Assembly (NCBI RefSeq): GCF_035582795.1
Contig: NC_134365.1
Coordinates: 135,497,077 to 135,561,076, forward strand
Reading direction: 5' to 3'
DNA: 64,000 nucleotides
DNA from: Mycteria americana
Taxonomy: Eukaryota; Chordata; Aves; Ciconiiformes; Ciconiidae
A program made the position numbers and the translations under genes. Position 1 is the stretch's first letter; each line of letters opens with the position of its first letter. Positions 23,662 through 33,981 of this stretch are shown piece by piece. The notes beneath the pieces are model-generated. The model searched no databases. It saw only the letters and a list, made by a program, of their open reading frames with translations, and had not been told where the DNA came from.

Positions 23662-23812
23662 AAAGCAGCCACTAATGAGCGCTGGACGCTAATACACAGT
23701 AAGGCAAGCAAGCACAGGAGCCTGCCAATTAATAGCTAAACAGCAATAACAGCTATAAATTCAATCATCTAGCACATTCCAATCAAATCTGTCATTATCT
23801 CGAACCCTTTGA

Positions 23813-23830
23813 GCCCCACATTGGGTGCCA
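23813..23830 (-). promoter_or_regulatory. tRNA-Lys primer binding site of the LTR element
   Basis: On the sense strand the 18 bases read tggcacccaatgtggggc, 8 bases inside the 5' LTR. They differ from the standard lysine-tRNA (Lys1,2-type) retroviral primer site, TGGCGCCCAACGTGGGGC, at two positions, both CpG transitions. Use of a Lys primer fits the betaretrovirus-like ERVK class. Confidence 0.85.
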
Positions 23831-23838
23831 AAAAGGAC

Positions 23839-24435
23839 TGTCGTGGTTTAACCCCAGCCAGCAACTAAGCCCCACACAGCCGCTCGCTCACTCCCCCCTG
23901 GTGGGATGGGGGAGAGAATTGGAAGGGTAAAAGAGAGAAAACTCGTGGGTTGAGATAAAGACAGTTTAATAGGTAAAGCAAAAGCTGTGCACACAAGCAA
24001 AGCAAAGCAAGGGATTCATTCACTCCTCCCCATGGGCAGGCAGGTGTTCAGCCATCTCCAGGAAAGCAGGGCTCCATCACATGTAATGGTTACTTGGGAA
24101 GACAAAACACCATCACTCTGAACATTCTCCCCCCCTTCTTCTTCCCCCAGCTGTATATACTGGGCATGACGCCATATGGTCTGGGATATCCCTTTGGTCA
24201 GCTGGGGTCAGCTGTCCCAGCTGTGTCCCCTCCCAGCTCCTTGTGCCCCCCCAGCCTGCTCGCTGGTGGGGTGGGGTGAGAAGCAGAAAAGGCCTTGGCT
24301 CTGTGTCAGCACTGCTCAGCAGTAACAGAAACATCCCTGTGTTACCAACACTGTTTTCAGCACAAATCCAAAACATAGCCCCATATTAGCTACTATGAAG
24401 AAAATTAACTATCCATCCCAGCCAAAATCAGCACA
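23839..24435 (-). repeat. 5' LTR of the ERVK-like element
   Basis: 597 bp. In the sense direction it starts TGTGCTGATTTTGGCTGG, carries a TATATA (24154-24159) as candidate TATA box, then an ATTAAA poly(A) signal (23965-23970), and ends TTAAACCACGACA. The order TATA, poly(A), LTR end fits U3-R-U5. Confidence 0.92.
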
Positions 24436-24590
24436 GGCCTCCATCAGCAGAAGCCCATTTTCCTTGAACTTGCTTTTCCAATGAGCATTCTCACAGCATC
24501 TGCCTTGTTCCAACCAGTGCCCCTCAGCAGTCTCAGCTCCAGCTGGGCTTTGGCCTTCCCGATTTTGACACTAAATACCTAACACCGCTT
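24436..24590 (-). mobile_element. CR1 continuation beyond the LTR insertion
   Basis: Starting with ggcctccatcagcag and reaching gctccagctgggctttggcc, this resembles CR1 sequence in minus orientation upstream of the RT block. With the LTR element and one GGCCT removed, the flanks read continuously as ctaggggcctccatc. So the 20340-21851 copy probably continues here. The match is short and from memory of the family. Confidence 0.5.
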
Positions 24591-26299
24591 TTTTTTGGTG
24601 TTTGTCAAGTAGTAGTGGTTTACTTAAGACATTAGAATAATTTTATTTAGTTTGGCTAATCTAAACCACATAGGAGATGGTCCTTCTGACTCTTGCACGC
24701 TTTTGCTCCAGCAGGTCAAGACTCATGAATGAACATGGAAAAATTGCTCCAACTGCAGAAGCAATTGTCTGCTAGTAGGAAGACATGGAAAAGATGTCTG
24801 AAATTACAACCCAGTTAAATGTGGTTAATACAAATATCAATAAAAATGGAATGGAATTCTTCTGGTCTTTAAAGATTTAGAGGAAAGATGCAACTAGACA
24901 CTGAAGACCAACAGATCACCCTATAGGAAGGTTTAGGGTTGGTCTGCCACTGGGAAACATTCTTGGAAGAGGATCATACACTGAATAGTTCAAGTTCTGG
25001 ACTGGGATCAAGGCTAATTTGATTGATACGAACTTAAATTTAAAAGTAGGGAACAAAGCTGGGAAAGGCTCACTTAATCTGCTTGATGATAATGTAGTGA
25101 GAAAGAAATATCAGAGGGTCAGAGGAATGAAAGTGCCACTACTGATAAGAGCGCATGCTGGCTAATACAGAGGGGGAAGTACTGGCTAAAAATTAGCCTC
25201 TTGTGGTGGCCACTATGAAGGTATTCCGTTGGTACAACAAAACAGAGGATCCAGAACAACTGAGTCAGAATGTGAAACTAGCTAGTACAGAGACCTGTGG
25301 AGGATTAGCAGTTGTGGCTGGAATATCAGGATGGCAGTATATGCATTATTCAGTAAAGACAGAAGAGAAACATAAAGATGGTGAAATAGCATTATGCATC
25401 AATGACCTCAGAGAAAGAAAAGGGACAGTATATATAAGATGGATCATGTTTAAGTTAAAATTGTTTAGAGAAGGTTAGAAAACATACTGTACTGAAGTAT
25501 CAGAGAACCTGAAGTATCCAAGAGAGCCTGGGGGTTGGATATAGACAGGGATGTAGATCTCTGTCATGTCATTTGGAAAAGAAAAGAAGTACCCTTACTA
25601 ACTCTATAAATATGGAAAAGTTTAAGTCCTCAGATTGGAAGACCTACCTCTTCCTAGATGTGCTAACAGATCACTACGCTGCATAACAAGGTGTGCAAGA
25701 GTGCTATGAAGACTTTCTATCATATGGCTAGGAGGAAATCTGCAGCATCCTTAAACATTTTTTAACTACAAATAAGTAATTTCCATTATTTTTAACTGAT
25801 TCGGAATGAAAAGAAATTCTGAAATGGCAGAATTCTCATTGAATAGAAACGCTGGGTTTAGCCATCTTAATTTTTTCCAGCTAGTTGGGTTAGTTGCATC
25901 AGGTTGTATCTTCAAATTGAGCTTGAAGGCAGAGTAAATAACTTCTCTCATAATGATCACAAATTAATTTAAAAACAAACTTTGAACACTCTGATATGCA
26001 GTAGAAATTTAAAAAAAAAGGAAATGACAAGATACATACTAGACGTAATTAGACCTGATTTTCGGGGGGGGGAGGCTAAATTGTCAAAGAGCTAGAATTC
26101 AGAAAATACACTAAATGACTGCAAAAACAACATTATGCATTTGGTACCATCCTTTACATTATTTCCACAGAATCTGTAATGCCTATTTTTATTAACCCAC
26201 TAGCAATTACCAGATCTTTTTATTTTATATTTTGGTCTCTCTTATATTGGCTACAGAGGTTCGTAAACATTTACTAACTGCATTCACTATGTTTGCTTA
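24591..26299. other. Intergenic sequence with one unrecognised 91-aa frame
   Basis: Non-coding DNA. The plus-strand frame 25203-25478 (91 codons) is A-rich with many Lys and Glu. It contains a GGLAVVAGISGWQ segment that I cannot place in any family, and no splice or promoter context supports it. A G run lies at about 26064-26072. Confidence 0.5.
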
Positions 26300-26600
26300 G
26301 TTATAACTCTTATAAAATTAAAATCTAGAGGAAGTGGCATGTTCCATGAATTACTGGATTGGCAGGGAGGCAGAAAATTGATCTTTAATTGTACGTGGGA
26401 GTGATCTTTAACCTGTGAAATTAAGGTAAGTTAATGTTTGATTAACATCTGATGTTTACTCAAGTTTTGAAATGTGTGACAACTAAGTACATCTCTGTGA
26501 GACCTCTGTATAGCTGTTATTTTATCTTTTAGCATATATATTTAACATTTCTTTGTTGAATATTTATACATTATAAACTGAAATAACTGATTTTTCTGTT
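26300..26600 (+). repeat. Unclassified about 300-bp direct repeat, copy B
   Basis: Partner of 18613-18920, same orientation, about 7.7 kb away. Similarity begins at gttataactc and ends at ctgatttttc. Sequences outside these limits do not match: the left flank of A is CR1 and that of B is unique. Small indels and scattered substitutions indicate an old relationship. Confidence 0.82.
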
Positions 26601-29351
26601 CAGAGGCAGATTGTGTAATTTGCTGTAGCTGCGTTGAAGTCAGTGGAGCTCAGCCTGAGGATCCATTTCATTCTTGATGAACAAGTTTTGTCAATAGACC
26701 CTCCCCTTTTGTGTTAAAATGTTCAGTATACTATTTTATACCCATTGCTTTGAGGCTCAGCTCAACCATTTTCAGACACTGCTTGCTTCAAAATTATTGA
26801 TCTCATTTTAATAACCAGGAGGCCTTTAGACTGTAAGCATCTGCAGGCATAGCCTGATTTATCTTGCTTCGAAGCAACCACAGAATCACTGTGACCAGCG
26901 CTGCATTCTCTATGTTTGAGTGTGCCAAGTCACACACATGAATAAATGTCACGGTCTGTGGAAGCTGAGGAAGAAGGAAAATTGATTATGAAAGTAAATA
27001 AAATCCTCATCTTTTACAACGTTCTTTCTCTCTCTTTCAATAAAAGCAATCAGAATTCAACTTCTGTTTTCCTACGCTGGGCAGGTACTAAATACATTCT
27101 TAAGTCGCATCTGGGTCTGTTGTAGGTTCCCAGTAGGTAGTTATGAAAGCGGACCTAAACCACGCTGACTTCTCTCCTCCAGTTATTATGTCTCTCCCAG
27201 AGTTATCTTATGGATAACTATGATTATCTTATGGATAACTATCTATAGACCTACTGGGTCTATAAGTTCCAGAGGTTTTGTATCCCCATGGTAGCCATGA
27301 CTTCCCTTCCCTTCAAGGTGACTTAATTTCTTACACACAGGATGCTAGTTTAACCAAAAAAGTGAAAAACTAATTCTCTGCTGACTGTCTGCCATTTGAT
27401 GCAGTATAATTATTATTCAATGATAACTAAACTTAATTAGTTTAATGCTATTTTAGGCATTCAATCAGAGTAGAAATATCTTAGGATTTGATATTCCGTA
27501 ACCTTGAGAACAGCTGATTATCAATCTGATGTAGATATGTTCCTGTCCATGCTTCTATCATATGTGAATATAACACGATCTTCCCCTATACGAACAGATG
27601 TACTGCTGGGGAAGGAACGTGCCTCTTCCTGGCAAAGTACGCTGCTGCAGTTAAACAAAAATACTACAAATAATTGCAAATCCTTCAGGCAAATATCAGT
27701 CACTTCAGCAGGTGGTGAAGAGAAATGGAGGAACGTTTCTATGGCTGCAGGGCAGACATTCTTTCCTTCCTAAGCAAGACTTATCTTCTCCTGCCTCTCC
27801 CAGCAAATGCTAAGACTGTGTCACATCCTGTTAAAGCATGAAAAGCTAACAGAGCTTTTGCCTTTTCTTTGCCTGATACTGCAGTAAAGAACCTTTAGCT
27901 TAATCCCAGAATCAAAAGCAATCCAAAACTCATCAAAATCTAACTTGTTCATATCCCCCAATAATACCTGGCCACAAATCTGCAAAGCAATTAATAACAC
28001 AGCTCTTAAGATTCACGGTTCACAAGGTTTTGAATCTGAAAGGGAAAAGCAGGTATTTGGTGGTAAATAAGGAAGGCCTTATTTACGGGAGAACTGGAGA
28101 AATAATATATATCATCCTTTCAATGAAACATTGATGAAAAAAGGTTCAGTTTAAATCAGGTGTGAAATAGGTTTGTGCTGCATTCCACTACTGTTTATCC
28201 CATTACTGTGCTCAGTAAAGCAGGGTGTGTAGGCAGGGCTATGTTTGTACATGACTTAAAATGCCTGTGCCGTCAATAAATAACGAAGGACAAGGTGATG
28301 AGAGAGTTCCTCTCTTTCTCTGTTTTCACTTATTTTTGTGAAGATTGACCTCATTAGTGTCAACCTGTTCCACGTCAAATAGCTCCAGCTGAACTTCAAA
28401 AGATAACATAAATGTGTGAGGCAAGTGAGAATATGCCCCTAGTTCAAGGCATTCTGGGAATATAAAAAATTATATATGGCATAAGATATTGGGGTAGGAG
28501 ATGTGTAATTTAACAATGTAGGGTTTTTTAAATATATTTTTTGCACGTGGAGGAGAACTAATATGCTTTTTGCATGCCAAAAGACAAATACAAAAGCAAT
28601 CCATTATGATTCATCCTAAAAATTATTTTAACGTTAGCCTGATATTATTCACTGAATGACACTTCTTAGCTATGTAAGTACACAAAAATAAAGCAGACAG
28701 ATGTAGTTCAAGCTTTGCCAGACTGAGCTGCACATTGGTCCTGCTCTTCAATCACGGGAACTTAAAAAGATAGTTTAATTCCTGCAGATATTCTGCCCGT
28801 GGCTTCTTAGACAATGAGAGACAAACAAATTGAAGCCATGTCACCAGGGCAAATTCAGCTGTATTTTATAAAAACATTCCTGACTAAAAGGTAGAAGTCC
28901 TTTAGAAATACAACATGACTTTTGATTTCAAAATCGTGGTTTTGAAACAGAGCACCATTTTGCTGTTATCTAGCTTCAAGACTGACACCACCAACACATT
29001 TTATAGAAAGGTTTCAAGCGACTGGGGAAAAATAATTTTCTCCATTATCATATGTGTCTCAGTTTATTGACTCAGTGCCCATGAATTTTTTGTGTAAGAC
29101 TGATCCCTCATGAGGAAGATTTCTTATCAGTCAACTAGTCCATGAGCATTTCTGTCATTTGCAAACCTAATTTCTCGATAACTCTCTAAGTACAATCATG
29201 ATTTATAATGTTTCAGGGGAACGCTTAAGGTGGTGAGTTAATACATCAACAATCAGGAATAACTATAATTAGTTATACCCACCACCTTTCTTCAGTTTCT
29301 GACATATGTGTTAAAACACCCTTTTTAACTTCTGAGTCATGTTCTGTTTTT
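26601..29351. other. Intergenic sequence, nothing recognised
   Basis: AT-rich DNA, apart from the small inverted/tandem repeat at 27201-27244. No gene or repeat family was identified. Confidence 0.6.
27201..27244 (+). repeat. Tandem pair of 21-bp units, each an inverted repeat
   Basis: The unit ttatcttatggataactat occurs at 27203 and 27224 (period 21). Each copy contains a short palindrome, agttatc/gataact around ttatg, so either could form a 6-7 bp hairpin. Confidence 0.8.
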
Positions 29352-29595
29352 CTCAGAGGACATGAACTTACCTGATGAAGAGAAGTACTTCTCTTCAGAT
29401 GAATTTGTATTGTCCGTAAAAATACTTTGGCACGAGCACTCCATTTCATTCAGAAGTCATGAGGCACTGGAATTCCAGGAGTTTCAGAAAAGGAAGGATG
29501 ATTTTGAAGTTAAAGCAGACAAATACTGCCTGGGAGAACTGTATTTCCCATCTTTGACACGCAGCGTTTGCGTGACGCTGGGCCAATTGCTCTAA
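29352..29595 (+). CDS. Weak candidate terminal exon or chance ORF (about 77 aa)
   Basis: A frame open from an acceptor-like tctgttttctcag (ending 29356) through ATG 29362 to a stop at 29593. The translation has a coding-like mix of Asp, Glu, Lys and aromatic residues (NLPDEEKYFSSDEFVL, then LEFQEFQKRKDDFEVKADKY) rather than low complexity. I do not recognise it, no partner exon is evident, and no AATAAA follows closely. It may be chance or a fragment of an old exon or retrocopy. Confidence 0.2.
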
Positions 29596-31727
29596 CTGAA
29601 ATACCACGGGCAGCCATTCTGTTTGCCACACTTTTTTGGGTTCTCGACTTGTCGGCTATTGATTCAAAATGGTGAAATAGAGCAGAAACTGTGGACCATC
29701 GTACATTTGGCCAGTTTGCTCAGGGCTCACTGTTCTGTTTCCCCTCGGAAGCATTCCTACGGATAGATGGCTTTGGTCACATAGATACAACCACAAGATA
29801 TAAAAAACACTGAAAAAAGAAGCCAAGCTTTTCAAAGTTAGTTTACACTTTTGACAATTTTTATTTTAACGTCTGTTAAGGTGGCAAAATTAGCAGTCCC
29901 TCCAGCTTCTTTCTGCCTGCATCCTGTACTTTACCTCTCTGCAGATTTACCTCTGAGATTTTCCCAGACTTAGGTTGACCAACACCTACTGTAGCTCTTG
30001 TATGAATATTTGCACACACCTGTTTAAATACAGCACCTGCTGAAAATGTGTGGTAAGAGGGCAAAAATGTTTTCCACAAAAGAAACCCAAAGTGGTGTTG
30101 ACTTTAACAGTGCACAACACACCATAAAAGAAAGATAAACGCTTTAAAATACAACAATCTGGAACAAGCATTACCAGAGTTTCATTCACAGAAGGACAAA
30201 CTGAGCATCAGATAAAGAAAGCAGAATAACCAAAGTGTCTGCAATAAAACACCTTCCCAATCAGAGGGCTCAATGCGACGTGCCTCACAGAGATGAAGTT
30301 GAGCTTGGGAGAATTCCTGCATTGCCTTGTAAATTCATGCCAGAGAGCTGATGATAAGAGGCTGGCCACAGCCCAGCACACACACAGCTTCTCCCTGCCC
30401 ATCTCCCTGCCCTTACTGGCAGCACTATGGTAACTCACGCCCCTGGTCCTGGGGGCGAGGAGAAAATTCCCGGTCCCTTCCCTCAGCTCCCCAAGGCTGT
30501 AGGGCTGTCAGGTTATGTATTCCTTCCCCTGTTACTCAAAAGTGGAGCCTCAAATTGCTCCTGGTGACGTGCTGCCTTTAGGATGGCTTCCTTTAGTGTG
30601 ATATGAAGGGACAGTAGAGCAAGGTGGGGGGTGGAGAGTTAGAGAGGGACATGGTGACATCTCCAACTCTGAGCATGCAGGCACTGGCTGTAGTCCTATC
30701 ACAGCTGGAAAAGCCCCTTTAGCTGCTACGGTCAAGAAAATCATCTTGTGCTGTGAAGTATGGGCAAAATTAAAGAGTCCACAACTTCCTTCTTAAAAGT
30801 TGAAGATTAAAAAATTCCCCAGAGTTCCTCTATCTGTCATAAAGAAGGATACACAGATATGTCTGAAACTAGCTCCTGACTCCCTGCTGTAAGTGCATAC
30901 CAAAGCTTTGTAGATTGTAAGTAACCCACTACATCTGGTGCTTAAAGATCCATAAAGTATTCAAAGTCAAACCTGAGCAAGAACGGTTCTGGTCTTGTTT
31001 CTTAGGTGCTAGTAGATGCACGCTGTATTAAACCCACTATTCCCTGCTTTAAAACAACCTGCCAACCTCTACAACATAAAAGAATTAACCACCAACTACG
31101 GACAACTCCAGATACATTACCTCTTGTTAGTTCTTCCCTGTGTGTAAAATATGATAATAGTACTACTTAAACTTAGAAGGCTGTTAAAAGTTAAATTTAT
31201 TAATGCTTGAAGGAGTTATGAGAGTACCACAGGAAAGCCATCATGGAAATTAATTAACCTGCCTTCAAGGCAGGGTTTGAAAAATGTACAGTGAATATGA
31301 CATGAAAGATTCCACTTTACATGATGAAAATGAAGAGAAACATTGAAGAACTATACATTAATTAAACACATCCTTTGCATTGAATGAGGCAGGAGTCTTG
31401 CGGAAAAAACACTTTGCAAAGGTAATTTAAAAACTGACTCATATCACATACTACATACAATACTATAGGGGCGGTTTTTGTCTTTGGAGCTTTAATGTTT
31501 TCCATATAGTTTCCTTAAGTTTTCTTTAAAATCTTCTTTTCACTGCATGACTCCCTGTCTGAATATTGGTGAGGCTGTGAGCCAGCCATCAGAGGAAATT
31601 ACAGTCGTAGGAAACTACTTATTTCTCCATGTGACATGCTATGCTTACAGGCTTCACGACCGCTTGGGAGCCAGCACTAGTAGGCTCACATTGCCCAGGG
31701 CAGATTCTCCTGTGGTCCCATCCATCC
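29596..31727. other. Intergenic sequence, nothing recognised
   Basis: Non-coding DNA with short unrecognised frames on both strands. No repeat family was identified. Confidence 0.6.
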
Positions 31728-31861
31728 CTCTCCACCCAACCACCGGCTCCTGCCCAAATACCCTGCCTGCAGATACCCTCACACCCCCTTCTCCCTCTCC
31801 ACCCAACCACCCGCTCCTGCCCAAATACCCTGCCTGCAGATACCCTCACACCCCCTTCTCC
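31728..31861 (+). repeat. 67-bp tandem duplication
   Basis: Two adjacent copies, 31728-31794 and 31795-31861, begin ctctccacccaaccacc and end cacacccccttctcc, with one visible mismatch (ccggctcc versus cccgctcc). It is pyrimidine-rich on the plus strand. The near-identity makes it a recent event, and copy number may vary. Confidence 0.93.
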
Positions 31862-33050
31862 AGCTTCTGGCTATGCTCCTCTATCTTCTCCTGTCCCTTC
31901 TTATCCCCCCCGTCCACTCCCTGCTTTCCTAATTCCCAGTCCTGGAAACTCATCCTCTCGGTTTCCTTTCCCTCAGCACTAAGCCCATGTAACTTGCACT
32001 GAGACCAGCTGTTCTTTCCCGTGTGTTTGTCAGGCACCAATAGGCTAAAGATTAATTAAGATTACAGGAGAGTCTTCCTTCTTTTGGTTTTGTTGCCAAA
32101 GGAGCCCCTGGAAATCAGGAGGCACAGCTACAGTAAGACAGGTAGGATTTTTCTTCTGTAACATGAGCAAAACAGTACAATTACATCTTTAGACAGGTAA
32201 AATAATTTTAAGTGGAGCCCCTTGACAGAAGTTTAGCCTGAGAAACAGCTGGCATGAAAACGTCAATCAACACTTTTTAAATTTGGCAGTTATAAACAAT
32301 GAAAATGAAGTCTTTCACTGATAAGGCAACATTAGGAATAAGTGTTACTATACGCACCAACAAAAACTGTCTAGTTAAGCTTTTTTATTGAGATGTGTGA
32401 ACCCAAACATGAGGACACCACTTGAATGTATAGATGGAAGACAAATTGTTGACCAGCACCCCAACAGAATAATTTGCACTTAATAAAAAATAGTGACTTA
32501 CTGGGAGACACATCAGGAATACCAAAGCAAATGCTTTAAAAAAAAAAAGAACAGAAAATACTTTCTTCCTCCACCCCCTTATATTGACTATGGTCTGTAT
32601 TTTCAGCTAAAGAAGAATATAAGAGGAACATAATTGCTAGGCAAAAAGAACAGAACAAAAGGACTAAGAAAGGAAAGTGTGGGGATTAAATATGTCTTAA
32701 ATTTCAATTTTGGTAAACTGGCATTGAAGATGAGGCAGTAACGTTTTTTGGTGTCTAGTACCAGTTCTGGCGACGTTTCGAGGCAGTGGAGCAGGAGCTG
32801 CCCTGAGGCCTCGCGTGGGGCCGTGTCCGTTCCCGTAGCGCTGCAGAGCGTCCCCACGTTGTCAAGAATCAGCAAAAACGGGAAGGTGGGAGCAAAACAA
32901 ATACGCAAGCTGTGTTAAACTTCTGGGGGTTCTTTGACCACTAGAATTACCACAGAAACGACCACTAGAATGACCACATAAATTTCGACCACATAAATTT
33001 CAACCACATAAATGTTTAGGAGAAAAAAAAAATGACGTTTCTTTATTTCC
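31862..33050. other. Upstream flank of the CpG island
   Basis: Mostly AT-rich, with a GC-richer patch at about 32770-32865 that has several CpGs. It holds the 15-bp repeat described separately. No coding exon is recognised; the minus frame at 32603-32908 (101 aa) shows no known domain. Confidence 0.55.
32972..33016 (+). repeat. Three-copy 15-bp tandem repeat
   Basis: gaccacataaatttc at 32972 and 32987, then a variant aaccacataaatgtt at 33002. Just before it, gaccactagaatt and gaccactagaatg form a related pair (about 32937 and 32960), so the array probably grew from a single ccact/ccaca unit. Confidence 0.88.
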
Positions 33051-33935
33051 CCTCTTCTAAAACTGAGTACAAAATGGTACCGCTGCCGCAGGGCCAGCCC
33101 AGCCTGAAGAGCCATCCGCAGGCCTGGAAGTGGGAACCACCTTGGGGGGGGAACCGCGAGCAGCAGCTGGACGAGGAGGACAGGCTTGTGCCTTCCTCCA
33201 GCACCATCGACTCAACCCAGGCGGCGCGTGGCTGCAAACAGCGCACGCAACCGCCTGGATGGAAAAATCTGGAAAAACCTGGAAAAAAACGGCAGGGCCT
33301 CCCGGAAGGCCAGAGGGCACGCTGTTTGACTCTCCGAGATAAACCGATTCAACGTACCCACTCACCAATGCACAGGCTCGGCCGCGCTGCCTCCCCGGAC
33401 GGAGCGCAGACCCACGGCGCAAGGTGACAGGCGGGCGGTGCGGCGGGGCCGGTGGGCCGCACACAGGGCACTGGGCCAGGCCTCCCCTGCCGGCAGGACC
33501 CCGCTGCCCTGCGGCCAGGCCAGGCCAGGCCCTCCCCGTCCCGCCGGCCGAGGTGCCGCGCTCCCCGGCGCAGCTGCCGCGGGGCGGCGGGGGTGCACCG
33601 GGGGCCAGGGTGGGGCGAGGCTCTACCGAGTGACTACCGGCGGGACCCCCCACGCCCTCAGCGCTGCGGGGCGGGGCAGCACCTGGCGACGCGGGAGCCG
33701 CCCCCGCCCGGCGCAGGCGGCACCGGGCGAGGAGCCGCCGCCGAGCGGCACCAGGCTGCCGTCGGCTGCCGTGCCCGGCCCCGCTCTCGGCCCCGCTCCC
33801 GCTCCTCCCCGCCCGCCGCGCGGTGTCAGGTGCCGCGGGGCGGGCAGTGCGCCTGTGCGGCGGCCGCTGGGCGCCGCGGAGCGGAGCGGAGCCCCGGCAG
33901 TGGCAGCAGGACGCGGCGGTGGCCACCGGCCGAGG

Positions 33936-33945
33936 AAGATGGCGG
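33936..33945 (+). promoter_or_regulatory. YY1-type site overlapping the start codon
   Basis: The decamer AAGATGGCGG matches the well-known YY1 core found just downstream of many vertebrate transcription starts, where its ATG often doubles as the initiator codon. Here it also supplies a strong Kozak context (A at -3, G at +4). Confidence 0.65.
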
Positions 33946-33981
33946 AGCCGGGGGCTGCGCGCAGCTACCCGCGGGCGACAG
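33939..33981 (+). CDS. MAP7D2: Candidate first coding exon of a MAP7-family gene, probably MAP7D2
   Basis: MAP7-family (ensconsin) proteins bind microtubules through an N-terminal coiled coil and recruit kinesin-1 through the C-terminal one. In the CpG island an ATG in strong context opens 14 codons, MAEPGAARSYPRAT, plus one base, then the donor acag|gtaggg. The peptide resembles the region near the start of human MAP7D2 that I recall as AEPGAVRTSQPNYRP; MAP7 itself starts MAELGAG. In human, MAP7D2 lies immediately downstream of EIF1AX in the same orientation, as this exon does. Exon 2, which should carry the coiled coil with a DERQRLAKERREERE-like stretch, was not found in the remaining 30 kb, so intron 1 would run past the window. 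The frame is also open upstream, but only because of base composition. Identification rests on a short peptide plus synteny. Confidence 0.5.

Larger units (their letters stand above)
21852..24435 (-). mobile_element. Non-autonomous ERVK-like LTR retroelement with two LTRs
   Basis: A complete LTR element in minus orientation: 5' LTR 23839-24435, internal region 22448-23838 (1391 bp), 3' LTR 21852-22447. On the sense strand each LTR begins TGTGCTG and ends in CA. A tRNA-Lys-type primer site follows the 5' LTR and a purine tract precedes the 3' LTR. A 5-bp GGCCT flanks both ends (21847-21851 and 24436-24440). The internal region is far too short for gag-pol-env, and I recognise no retroviral protein domain in it; instead it holds a 48-bp minisatellite. 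The LTRs differ at a few tens of positions, so it is not recent. It must have used proteins of a related ERVK provirus to move. The LTR sequence resembles a family common in bird genomes; the exact family name needs a library search. Confidence 0.9.

Noticed and set aside
21852-24435. Interpretation of the LTR pair as a cellular segmental duplication
   Set aside because: The repeats have TG/CA ends, a primer site, a purine tract and a flanking duplication in the right order, so they are LTRs.
25203-25478. 91-codon plus frame with a Gly/Ala-containing segment
   Set aside because: Not recognisable as CR1, retroviral or cellular protein, and no transcript context; left as unassigned.
31547-32002. 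151-codon plus frame
   Set aside because: It spans the 67-bp tandem duplication and is Pro/Ser/Thr/Leu-rich pyrimidine sequence in more than one frame; no sign of coding.
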